A stretch of DNA of 64,000 nucleotides from Asterochloris sp. CNOR1 (lineage: Eukaryota > Chlorophyta > Trebouxiophyceae > Trebouxiales > Trebouxiaceae): assembly GCA_963969365.1 (NCBI GenBank), contig OZ017748.1, forward strand, positions 1,426,001 to 1,490,000, written 5' to 3'. The position numbers and the translations under genes are program-made. Below are positions 36,801 to 47,500 of the stretch, piece after piece (the first letter of the stretch is position 1; every line of letters begins with the position of its first letter). The notes under the pieces were generated by a model. The model saw only the letters and a program-made list of their open reading frames with translations, searched no databases and was not told where the DNA came from.

Positions 36801-38181
36801 CCTCCAGCTGGCTTGTGTTGCCTCTGCCTGCAATCAGCGCCTTACTCCAACACCTACTGGACCCTGCAGGCATCCACCTGCAGCGCAGCCCCCCTCAGGT
36901 TGGCAAACGCAGGCGCCTGGGCGGTCCAGCGGCTTTCTCCCGCTCGGTAAAGCCAGAGGGTAGCAAGAAGCAGAAGTTGCTAATGGAGCAGCATGCGGAG
37001 GAGTTGCGTGACCAGCGACGCAAAGCCCACCTCAGGTGAGGTTTTGAACCCTGCAATACATTTGAGTCTTACGTGACTCAACCATTGCACATTTGTGGCA
37101 GGGTGCTGTTGTGGTCAGTAGCCCTTCAGATGTTTTTGTGGGCAGCGCTTGAGGGAAGGAGGTCCCAAAAGCTGTGCTGTGACCAGCATGCGGCTTGCCA
37201 CCATGCGCAGGTGTGCAGGAAACGTGCTGCCATGCCTGGTGGCCTTGCCCAGGCTGACTCAGGAGCGCTACTGGCCCTGCCTCAAGCACACGGGCTCTGC
37301 AGGATGATGTTGGGTATGAGCCTGACACGAGGCATCTTGCTTCTGTACACAATGCTCAGCAGCATTCCTGCGGTGATCACCCTGACCCAGGCTAAGGCTG
37401 TCAATGTCTCAACTCGTGAATGAATGGTTGCAAAGGTGGCCAGCTGGAAGCATTGCCTTTATCTGGCAGTGTGTAGATTGCAGTGCTGCTGTTTTGCAGG
37501 ATGGTTTCTGGGATGACTCTGACACAGGCCGACCCTGGGGTGCTGGCTGCGTTGCCTGAGGATGTACGGCAGGAGCTGAGGGCCACCCTGCCCCGCACCA
37601 GCAAGACCGGCAGAGCGCAGGCTGCCGGCAGGCACACTGCAGAGATGCGGGACGAGCTGCTGGCCATGTTGGCTGGCAAGGGGGAGGCTCCAGCTGGGGA
37701 CGCAGCCTCAAGTGCTGCTGCTGCTGCTGTGGCAGCATCAGCGGCTGCACAGCAGCCACACCAGCGAGAGGAGGCCGCGGACTCATTTGTACAACAGGAT
37801 GCCCGAACAGTGTGGGAATCCATCAGCAAGGCACTGACAGCGCTGTCCAGCCAAGCCGAGGAGTGGCAGAGTGCTCAGGCTGTGTCTGAAAACGGCTGCG
37901 ACGTCTTGATGCAGCAAGAGGCTTCACAGGAGCTTGCCGAGGAGCTGCAGCGCAAGTTTGCATGCGTGTTGGAGTCTGTCTTAGAGTGGGCCACGCAGAC
38001 TGCGCGGCAGGACTTGGAGGCAGTGCAATTTGTGCTGCTCAACTTGAGGGACGCCTGCTGTTGTCAGCCCTCATCTGAGATAGCTACTTTGTTTGATCAG
38101 ACATTTCATCACGTGCAGCAGGCCGTGCAGGCCAGCTATGGACAGTGTCTGAATATTTGCAGGCCGCTGATACAGGCGTAG
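24811..38181 (+). CDS. REV1: REV1 translesion DNA polymerase (deoxycytidyl transferase) with BRCT, three UBMs and C-terminal domain
   Basis: Y-family polymerase inserting dCMP opposite lesions and scaffolding other TLS polymerases. Exons: 24811-25071, 25460-25584, 25757-25823, 26176-27566, 28356-28507, 29074-29345, 29771-29863, 30237-30380, 30898-31051, 31413-31583, 32619-32842, 33026-33129, ~33479-34076, 34238-34428, 35021-36308, 36870-37035, 37500-38181 (about 2,030 aa; human 1,251). Order: FKKYMVNKNQKLQ leader, BRCT (LFRGISIHVNG.. ALHGGTFVVNYARAAVTHII.. RPDWIVDSLKAG), a 464-codon low-complexity exon, SRLSFIGRWKQRF, catalytic VIHLDMDCFFASV and VSCDEAFLD, thumb DLPGVGPDLSDKL, little finger WGIRFTCDADAL and VTLKIMRRKA. 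Three UBMs follow: AELPEELQRELLQL, ILEELPLQLRRELEF and VLAALPEDVRQELRA. The REV1 C-terminal domain ends QASYGQCLNICRPLIQA. Every phase closes except the 33129/33479 join, where another exon or a different acceptor is needed. Confidence 0.93.
25369..25410 (+). repeat. Ghost copy of REV1 exon 2 acceptor plus exon start
   Basis: GCTGCAGGAGCTGGGGTAGG at 25369 onward is a diverged copy, about 84 bp upstream, of the true acceptor and first codons of exon 2 (GCTGCAGGAGCTGAGGCAG at 25453). The copy continues through the region matching ALHGG but carries in-frame stops, so it is not usable as the exon. A weaker third copy may sit near 25274-25300. Confidence 0.8.
28181..28312 (+). repeat. Two ghost copies of REV1 exon 5 acceptor plus exon start
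   Basis: The true junction at about 28341-28380 (GCATGTTGCTGCAGGTCCTC then CGCCTCTCGTTCATTGG) has diverged copies at about 28181-28218 and 28275-28312. Each keeps the TGCAG acceptor and the following TCxTCTCxxC..TTCATTG-like coding start. Confidence 0.85.
31187..31321 (+). repeat. Two ghost copies of REV1 exon 9 end plus donor
   Basis: The exon end CCCTGCAGCGAGCATGCGGC, continuing ACCACCAAGGGTGAG at 31021-31064, is repeated at about 31187-31248 (CCCTGCAGCCGGCGTGTGGG, then GATGGTAGG) and again at 31291-31321 (CCCTGCGGCAGGGCCACTAA then GGGTGAGG). All lie in the intron that follows the exon. Confidence 0.85.
31971..32190 (+). repeat. Two ghost copies of REV1 exon 11 acceptor plus exon start
   Basis: The true acceptor near 32611-32618 is followed by CTGTGGGCGTCAAGGG. 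Diverged copies stand at about 31971-32001 (TGCAGCTGTGGGGATCAAG) and 32153-32190 (TGCAGCTGTGGGGGTTCATG). The host intron exceeds 1 kb. Confidence 0.8.
33250..33302 (+). repeat. Ghost copy of REV1 exon 12 end plus donor
   Basis: GCCAAGGGTGCAGCCTCTTC through CCCCACACGTGAGGCCAT repeats 33085-33137, the Ala/Pro-rich end of exon 12 and its GTGAGG donor, about 165 bp downstream. The copy retains an intact-looking donor, which may explain why the next exon's phase does not close with the first donor. Confidence 0.85.
37239..37395 (+). repeat. Decayed copies of REV1 UBM-exon start inside the preceding intron
   Basis: In the intron 37036-37499, 37239-37290 translates as GLAQADSGALLALPQA, close to TLTQADPGVLAALPED of the true exon. 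A second piece at 37300-37335 resembles the exon's MVSGMTLTQ start, and a third at 37370-37395 reads AVITLTQA. They lack a shared open frame with the neighbouring exons. Confidence 0.75.
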
Positions 38182-38578
38182 CCTCTCCCCTTCCCTCCTC
38201 TGGCCCCTTTTAATCATGGTTCTGCTTTCCATGGCCTTCCTTGCTTGAGCCCATCTTGCAGTCGTGCCACTTTGTGATAGCAAGATCACGGGAGACATGG
38301 GTGTGGATACTGGCCAGTCAAACGCTTCGCTTGACTGGCATGCCAAACTGCACGGAGGCTCTTCGCGAAGTGCATTGCCTGCCTCAAATGTCGCTTATTG
38401 CATCGATTAGGTGTGCGTCAGACTTGACATCTGCACGACAACAGCGGCTCTAATGGGCTACCTACATCTCCAGGAAGCCCGGAGAAAGCTTGAAGAGGTG
38501 TGTGGATCATTGCAGGGGTTCGACTGAGGCATGTGAAAACTACTGAGTCATCAACACCTGCAGGCTGCAGCAAAGCCC
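38182..38578. other. Intergenic region REV1 to LRR gene
   Basis: Contains the REV1 3' UTR and the promoter of the downstream LRR/Sfi1-like gene, both on the plus strand. No open frame or RNA gene is supported. The exact 5' end of the next gene is uncertain. Confidence 0.45.
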
Positions 38579-41500
38579 ATGCTGGCCAATCCGGCCACTC
38601 AGCATTGCAGTCCAGACATGCCCAAGACAGCATCATCCAAGGTGCAGCTGCCGGCGAGGCGCGGAGAGGGCAGCGCAAAGCCTTCCTGGCAGCACAGCCT
38701 GAGAGGCGGCCCTGCAGTGCAGCAGCTGGCGTACAAGGGCTCTGCTGGTGCCCGGTGGGTGCAGGGCTCACTGATGCAGGAGCAGCAGAATGCCTCGACG
38801 AATCTCTGTATGCCCCCCGCGCATGTCATGCTTTGGCCCTGCTCAGTGCATCGATCAGCCTGAATGCCACGTTCTCTCATTGCTGCAGGTCCAAAAGCTG
38901 CCTGACACTATCCACAGTGCTGAGCCAGAACCCTCAGTTGTTTGATGATAAGAAGATAGGCGTGGTGGAGAAGTTCATCACTGAAGTTGACCTGCTGCCA
39001 CAGCGGTACCATCATGTCAGGGTGAGCCTACGGGCATGACCAGACCGTTTCTTGGGTGCAATGAAGGGCATGCGCATCTGCTGGGCCATTGCAGCAATGC
39101 CACCATTCTGGACAGAGCAGCCTCCATTTTGCACTGTACAGACAATGCCTGGCCTCGAGCTCCTGTGCACTGCATGTGTAGCACTTGCAGCTGCAGCCTC
39201 AGTGAGCGCTGCAGCTTCACACAGTCACCAGCTTCACACCACCACCACAATGCCTTGGAGTCACCCCTTCTGACGCTGCCTCTGCAACCCTACCAGCAAG
39301 TGCTGCATCCTTGCAGACTCTCTGTGCCCTGCAGGCATCAAGCAGTCACTAGAGCATCACAAACCCCTCTGTCCTGCAGCCAGTGCTCTCAATGATTGCT
39401 GGGCGACCTGAGTTGTCTCTGACAGACCAGCCCGAAAGTAATGTTGTTGCGCCTTGCTCAATCCTGCCTAAGAGCAGGGATAGACCGTTTTGACTGCTGA
39501 CCGACTGGCTGCCTGCAGGTGCTGTACCTCAGCAAGAATTCTTTGCGCACCCTGCACGGACTGCAGCAGTTTGCCTGCCTGCGTGTCCTGTCTGCGGGGG
39601 ACAACCTGCTGGACAGCTTTGAGGAGCTGGTGTGGCTCAAACCTCCCAGGGGCGCCTGCCAGCTGGAAGCGCTCAGCTTGGAGGGCAACCCCCTGTCCAG
39701 GCTGCCCAATTATAGGTGCGCTGCATGCCACTCCACTGGGGCTGCCCAAAGCGTTTCACCTGGAGGGGACCCTATGTCCAGGATGCCAGATACTGTTGCG
39801 TTGCCTCTATTTCATAGAGGTGCTGGAAGCGCCTAGCCTTTGCCCATGCTGCTTGATCACTGCTGCACTGCATGCTGCCATTCTTCACTGCTGCGCCGCA
39901 CAATGAAGTGTGTCAGAGTCCATCTGCCAGGGACAGGTGCGCGGCCGTCATGCACAGCCACATGTATGATTTGGAGAGGGAAAAGCCCAGTCCCATACAG
40001 CTCTGCTATTTGGTTGTGCCATCAGCTGCATTTGCAGCGACAGCATCATGCCTGGTTCACAGGATTTTTGACGGTGCCGAATGTGCTTGCAGAGCACATG
40101 TGGTGGCAGCTGTGCCCTCGCTGCGGCAGCTGGACGGGAAGGCGGTCACGTCTGAGGAGCGCCACCAGGCAGCCATGGCGCTGCGTCATGAGGAGACGGT
40201 CATGGCTCTGATGCTGAGCAATGCCTGTCTTGTGCACAAGCTGGTGGGTGCTGAGCAGGGTCTGCTGTATGCACAAGCTGTGGAGTGCTAGGCAACACAG
40301 CTGCTGTGCATTGCCTGCTGCATGAGCTGGCAGGTGCTTGAAGCTGACAGTCTATGGGTACCAGCACCTTGAACATTCCGGTCGGCAATGTGCACGTTCT
40401 CAGGGGCAGGGAGTTAGCATTGCCTACATCTCAGGAGCCCACCGCGCATTGTCTCAAACAGCAGCACTTGGGAGTTCATGGAGGCCCTCCGCATGGCCGG
40501 CTGGAAGAGGCCCATCATACTGCATGAGGTTGTGTTTCAGCATCTCCAAGAGCAGTGGCCCCTGGAGCGGTGTGAGCCCCAACTTGACTATGTGCTGTGT
40601 GGGGCTGCCCCAGCCAGACACCAGATGGTGCCCTCTGCAGAGCCGGACCATTCAGCTGACGCGGCTGCATGCCGACCTGCGCCAGGCGGTCTTCGGGCGC
40701 CACCAGCAGCGCAGCCACGCGGCGCTGCCGCTCAGGACGCCCCTGAACGTGGCTTGCCTGCTGCGTCTGTGGGACTATGAGGCAGGGCTCGGCCCGCAGG
40801 TTCGCTCACACCCTGCACACACTCGGGCACCACCTCGCCGGGTGCAGCAGCACGTCGCTGTGCCAGACTGAGACTCTGGGGCACGGCTGGGGGTGTCTGC
40901 TCTGCCTTTGCTGTGCCAACAGCTCTCCTTCAACTGCTCTGCTTGGCAAGTCTGCCTTCCTCTTCCTCACTATGTGCCGGAGCAGCCAGAGCTGGTCCCT
41001 GGCATGCGGCGCACTGTGCTGTGAGGCTGGTGCGTGGGTCAGCAGAGTGAGTGATCAGCCCAGGAGGAGCACAGCAGTGTGGAAGCTGTGCGCTGAAGCA
41101 TCCACACTGCTGTGCGTGGCTGCTGCCAGGGCAGTTGCAGCTCGTTCGAGTGGATGCAAAGGCATGAGTGCATGGCAGCTGTGTGTGGCTGGCCTGCAGG
41201 AGCGCAGAGCGATCTGTGGGGCTCTGTCCAGGGAGGTCGCTCGCATGCACCGGGCAGCCATGACCAGCCAGTCGCGTGCTCAGGATGCCGCAGCTCCCAG
41301 GCAGTGGCAGGCTTGGGATCAGGCCTTTGCACAGGTCTGGTAGTCCTACAAATCAGCTCTGCTGGCACAAACGCATAAGCAGGCAGCGATTTGCCTGGCA
41401 ACAGCCCTGGCCCTCATCTGCCACTTACTTTAGCCCTGCTGAGTTGCAATCTTCAATGAAGCTGGCCCATGCCCAGCACCTTTCCTAAGCTAACTTGGCT

Positions 41501-44500
41501 CCGCACATGGTTTCTGCAAGTGTCATTCAGCACTTTTTGTGAGTACGAAGGACATGCTTTCTGGCTTGTGCCTCCTGTCCTCCATCCGTAGGTGCTGAAG
41601 GTCACATAGCTGCTGCAGGTGATGCTGGCCCAGCAGGAAAGCATCACCCAGCTGCTCCACCTCTTTGAGGATGCCCGTGCCCAGTCAGATGCAGCGCTGA
41701 TGCAACTGCTGATGATGGACCCTGACAGGAGCCTGTACCAGCTGCAGCACGCGCAGGAGGCTGGTGACCGTGCTGTCAAAGCTGAGAGGTGTGCTCATTT
41801 GGCAGCAGAAGCATATACACCTGTAGTGCGCTGTGCACAACCAGTTCTGGCAGGGTCAGCTGACGTGACGAGTTGGACAGGCCCCAGACCTCAGCACACT
41901 GCAAGGGCTGCTCTGACATGGCCTGGGCAAGCATCATTCTGCATCGTGTACTTCATTCCATCTCAGCACGGCTAGCTGACAGCGATCCCTCTGAGGCAGT
42001 GGCTTCCATTGCTGGGGTTGCTGCTGCAATGGCCCATCTAGCCTTGCTTCAGTGATTGCAAAGTACCAGCTGACACCTCTACCTCCTCAGATGACTGTTT
42101 GATTGTGAGCTGAGAGACAGCATCTGCATCGGAAATTTCTGGATGGCAGATGGCCAGTGTGCAGGGTGCAGCACTGAGGTTGCTTCAGGAGGCTGCCCAG
42201 CAGGGCTGCAGTGGCTGTGCTGCAACCAGCGCCTCCTTGTACCATCGCAGGGAGGCGCTGATCCGTGAGCTGCGGGACAGTATCTATGGCCTGGTGGATG
42301 CCTTCAAACAGGACTATGGGGAGCAGGCCCAGCGGTACACGCAGCGCATGGCTGCCCTGCAGCAGGCGCCAGCTGAGCCTGGGACTCCGTCTCATGATTG
42401 GCCAGGTCAGTAACTCTGTCACAGTACAATGGGCAGCACTTTGCGGCCCTGCAGCAGATGCTGGCTGAGCCTGGGGTGCCCTCATGAGGCTGTCCGGGCC
42501 AGCTGCACATTGCTGCAACGAGATGGGCAGTTGATATCACGTCGGGTGCCCTGAAGGCAATTGCCATCCTTGCCTTCCTGCATGTGTGCAGGGGCCATAC
42601 CTCAGGCCCTGCTGCCCTGCTTTGCCCTGCTGTGAAGGGACGAGGTACCCTGCTGCAGTTCTTTGTCATATAACAAAGGGACAAGGTGAACTGCCCTCTG
42701 TAGGCTGGCCAGGTCACCCCGCACCTGCACAGCAGTATGCGCAAAGAGCAATGCCAGTCCAGGCACTCACTCAGACAGTTGCCAGCGGCGTGGCCTCCAC
42801 AGCAGATTGCCACCAGAACAGAGACGCGAGCGGGTGTCACCCATGCTGATGACCAAGTACGCCCTGCCTGCTGCAGAGTGGCTTGCTGAGGCATATACGC
42901 CTGGGCAGCCATCAGGGCAGCCTGAGGCAGATTCGCCTGAGCAGTCATCAGGGCAGCCTGAGGCAGAGCTGCAGGGAGAGCGGCACGGCACTGCACCACC
43001 TGCTGGCCGACTACAGTGGGGCCAGACCAGCCAGGGGGACCCTCTGTCGCCACCTGGGCTGGGTGGGGCCCAGGCAGTGCCCCAGGAAAACAAACACCAG
43101 TCAGCACAGGCCTCTCAGGCATACACAGCAAGCTTCGGTGGGGGTGACCAACAGAATAGTGGCCGGGATGCTGGCTGGCCCGCTGCTTTGAGCGGCAGCG
43201 GGCCGCCCAGCCTCAGACGGATGCCACAACAGGCCAGCAGCGCCCTCAGCAGCCCACGGCTAGCAGCCAGCAGTGCGCCTTCAGGGCACCACCAGAGCTT
43301 TGCGATCTCGCAGCGCTCCCAGAGGGGCACCGACTCAAGCTCTACTGCTGCCCAGTGCAGCCCCAGCATGCAGGTGGCGCCCCAGTCTGGCGGGCAGCTC
43401 AGCACCAGCAGGAGCCTGCAGCATCTCCGCAGCACGGGGCCTGGGGGGGTTGCTTTCGGGCGCTCAGCGTCCAGCGCCAGCCTGCGAAGGAGCCCCTCAG
43501 GGCACCTCCCCGCCCGGACGCGGCCAGCAGGCGCAACTGACGGCAGGAACGCTGCAAGCCAGCCGGCTGGCAGCAGGCAAGTGACGCATGACCAGCTGCA
43601 GGGGGCTGGCCACCACAGCAGCACCAGCTCTGTGACGCTCAGCGCTCGCCCTGCAAGCACGTCTGGCAGGCTGAGGCGGGAAGTCAGCTTCGGCACCCAG
43701 CGTCCGCGGTCAGCAGCAGGGAGCAGTGTGGGTCACCAGACTGCCCCTGCCAGTCCCAGTCCCCGCGTGAAGGGCAGCCAGCAGGGCAGCTGGCCTGGTG
43801 CAGCAGGTGAGACGGGGCGGCAGACCGCTCCGGCCAGCCCCAGCACATGCCTGCAGGGCAGCCAGCAGGGCAGCTGGCCCAGCCGTGCCCGCTTGGAGGC
43901 TTCTGAGCGCAGCAGCCCGGAGGAGGAGGCTCTGTACCACAGGTTGCATGAGGAACTGGCCGCTGAGCAGCAGCGCAGGCACCAGGGGCCTCCCAACATG
44001 CCAGCAGCTGGAGGGGAGCGCGCAGCCAGCCGCAGGGAGGCTTTAGCTTTTGGGTCCTGGCAGGGTGAGGAGCACATTCAATATCGCTGATCACAACCTG
44101 GCAGGAAAGCTTCTCATGCCTGCCTGACAATGTCTTTTGACAGAGGTTTTTACTCACCATGTGGCAAGGGCAAGCAGGTCATGAAGATGGGTGGAATTGG
44201 CACAAAGCCTACAAGACGGAGAGGGGAGCCCCTCAATGTGTGCTGCAATGCAGGCCCACTTCCCCAGAGAGTTGCAAGTACCACAGATGCCTCTGCATTC
44301 CAATTCCTCACCCTCATGATACATGTCGCAGAACATTGATCACAGCTCCATGTCTCTGCAGGTGGCAGCCTGACTGGGGAGCAGGCCAGGCCGCACCCAC
44401 AGCAGGAGCATGGGCGTGGTGGCCAGCTGCTCAGCAGCAGCTCAGCACATGGGGAGGCGACTCAACCTCTGGGCGCCATAGATTTAGTGGGCAGTGCCAA

Positions 44501-47500
44501 GGGTGGGAGTCCACTGCAGGCCACGCCGGTGCCGAGGCAGGTGCTGCCCCACCCCACCTCGCCCACCAAGCAGCCCCCACCACAGCTGCAGCTGCAAGAC
44601 CCTGGCCACTGTTCAGCGTCTGCGCTGTACAGCCCCTGGTCTGCCACACCCAGACCGCTGCACCAGCCTGACCTGCAGGTGAGTCCTGGTCCAGTTCAAG
44701 GCTGCCCAGGGCAGTCCTGTCTGATGAGTGTATGATCACGTTTGACATGCAGCTGCTGTTGCTGTCAATTTTGTGTCCCTCTGTCTTCAGCTGCATGCTG
44801 CTGCTGGGAGCCATCAGTAAGCATGAGCCCTGACATGCATGCTGCTGGTGGCTCGCATGCCATCACCTGCTCCTCCGCCTTGCTGCAGGGTGGTGGGCTC
44901 ACCCCAGCTGTGCAGGACCACCAGGCTCTGCACCAGGTCAATGTGGTACGCCTGCAGCAGGAGCTGCAGCAGGCAGCTGGCGACCTCGAGGTGTGCATTC
45001 CCTGCCATTATACGTCTGTCTGCTGCAAGAGGCACACCCACTGCGGTTCCGCACACCGGTGCTGCTGGACAGGGCTGAGGCGACGCTGCATGCAGCTGTG
45101 TGATGCCTTGCTCATTCCTGTGGAGCCACCTCTGCAGATGCCACCTGCTTGGCAACACTCTGCAGCACCAAGGCAATCAGCTCATCTTGGCAAGCAACAC
45201 GTGTTGTCCTCTGGTGGATGCCTGGCCAGGGCTGCTCATTAGTGTCCCCCTCTGCTGATGTCTGTTCCCTGTGTCAATTTTGTGTGTGCTGCAGCATTGC
45301 CCTGCCACTGTGCGTGCTTAATTGATGCAGCCCTGCTCAGATAGCCCTGTCCTGCTGCTGTTGGCCCCTGCAATGGGGGGCCTGCGCGCAACAGCACATC
45401 TCACACTGCCATGGATGCATCTCTGTGGATGCCACCTGCCTGGCTTTGCAGCTGGCAGGTGACAGGAGGCTGCCAATGCTGTGGACCGTGACTCGTTGCA
45501 GGCTGAGCGCCTGGAGTGTGCGCGGCTGCAGGCTCAGCTAGATGAGCACATGGGGTGAGATTCTGGTCTCAACGAATGACCACAAAGTCATATGCTGACG
45601 AGAGCCCTAGGGGCCTTCTGCACCCCGCTGCGTAGATGTGCTGCCATATCGGTTGATGGGCTGGCTGGAACCAGCGAGTGTGTTTGCAGCCATGCAGATG
45701 GCATTGTAGCTGCATGCAGCGCCTGGCAGTTGGGCCTCTGAGGTGGAGATGACCATGCCTGCTGCAGGTACGCACTGCAGGCGATTGATGCCCAGGCGCA
45801 GGCGGACGCACTGAGGGAGCGACTCCGGGATGTGGGAGATGCCCAGCAGTGGGCATGGGTGCAACATCAGAGGTGGGCACCCCTGTGTAAGCAGCCTTAC
45901 ACAAAGCTGCACAGCGAATCATGCTGGGAGACATACTTCTGGAGTCAGAGCCCCGGCTGCATGCAGCTTTGGTGGTGAGCGTCTCTCTGAGAGAGCAAGC
46001 TGCATGCAAGGGCTGGCCTGCCGAGGCCTGGCAGTGTGGATGTGAAACGTGCTGGCCACATACGAATGAAAGGTGCTTGGCGCCGGAGCCCCTGCTTCCA
46101 GGACTCTGAGGGGTGTTCCTGCCTGCAGGGATGCTTTGGCTGCCAGAGCGCTGCGTCGCCGCATGCTGCTGCACTGGCGCTTGGCAGCCGCAGCAGGCCA
46201 CACGCTCAGGCTGCAGGGGGCCCTCGCAGTGCAACATGCAGAGCGCTGCACCTGCCGCCGCGCGTTGTGGGTGTGGCAGCGTGCAGCTCAGCTGCGGGTG
46301 GCCGTGCGCCGCCTCGCAGGTTGCAGGGCTGCTGCGCTGCAGTGTACAGTCTTCAAGGGCTGGCAGCACCTCACAGCAGCCTGCAGGTGCGGCTTGCCCC
46401 AGGAGGAACTTTACATCACAAGTGCAAAGCTCCGTGAAATGTTGAGCAGTCCCAGCAATGCAAGTGCTTGTGGTGGCCGTCTCTTCGCACCTATGCCTGC
46501 TTTCTGTACGACCTGACATGTGTGATGTGCATCAATTGTCTGCTGCCTGTAGACTACCTGAGAGCCGTTCGCCGCGTGCGGAGGCGGCAGCAGCCGCCCA
46601 GCGCCGCCGTGCGCAGTGCCGTGCTGCACTGCTTGCGTGGCAGCACTGGCTGCACCTGCACGCACGGCCTCGCGGAGCGCTGCGCCACAGGGCTTGCCAG
46701 CACGCGCAGGACACACTGGCCCAGAGAGCTCTGGCGGCCTGGCACTCTGCTGCGGGGCGGGGTCACACGAAACGAGTGCACAGGCAGGCAGCAGACGTGC
46801 ACCGGGCGAGCCAGCTGCAGGTGGCATGTTGGCATGGCTGGAGACAGGTGGCAGAGGCTGCAGGGCAGGCACGGCACCAGTGGGGCTGTGCACAAGCTCA
46901 CCACCGAGGCAGGAGGCTGCGGCGGGTCTGGCAGGTGTGGGCGCGGCAGGCAGCAGCCAGACGGGCTGCCCTGGTGCGCAGGGAGCACCTGACGCGCTGG
47001 CGGGGGCGACGCCGGCTGAGGCGGGTATGGGGGGCTTGGCAGGTGAGACTGTATGGGCATGACTGACCATAGGACCTGCTGCTGGGGAGTTGCCAGGCTG
47101 CCCCAGTGGGAGCGGCAGCCGCTGCAGTCTGGGGGGCCAGGCGGGCAAGACCATGTTTGAACCTGTCCAATACTGTAGACACCCTGACGGAGGGAACCCT
47201 TGCACGCATGTCATTCAGTGCAGGTGCACCAGGACGCGGTGCCTGTACCTAGCAGCCAGGGACATGACATGCAACTGCTGGCCTGTGCTCAGAGGGCCAT
47301 CCTGTCTGTCTACAGGAGGAGTGCTGGTGGATGCAAGCGGGTCATGCGGCGCTGCAGCGGCAACGCCTGCATGGGCTGCTGCAGCGGTGGCGCATCTCGG
47401 CGGCTGCCGTAGCGCACTGGCGCAGCTTGTGCCATCGCGCCGACGCCCTGCATCTGCGGCACACCCTCAGGCAGCAGCGGCAGCAGGTGCAGGCCTGGCA

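Noticed and set aside
42304-43131. 275-codon minus-strand open frame
   Set aside because: Antisense shadow of the low-complexity exon of the LRR/Sfi1-like gene; Cys/Trp-rich and without family similarity.
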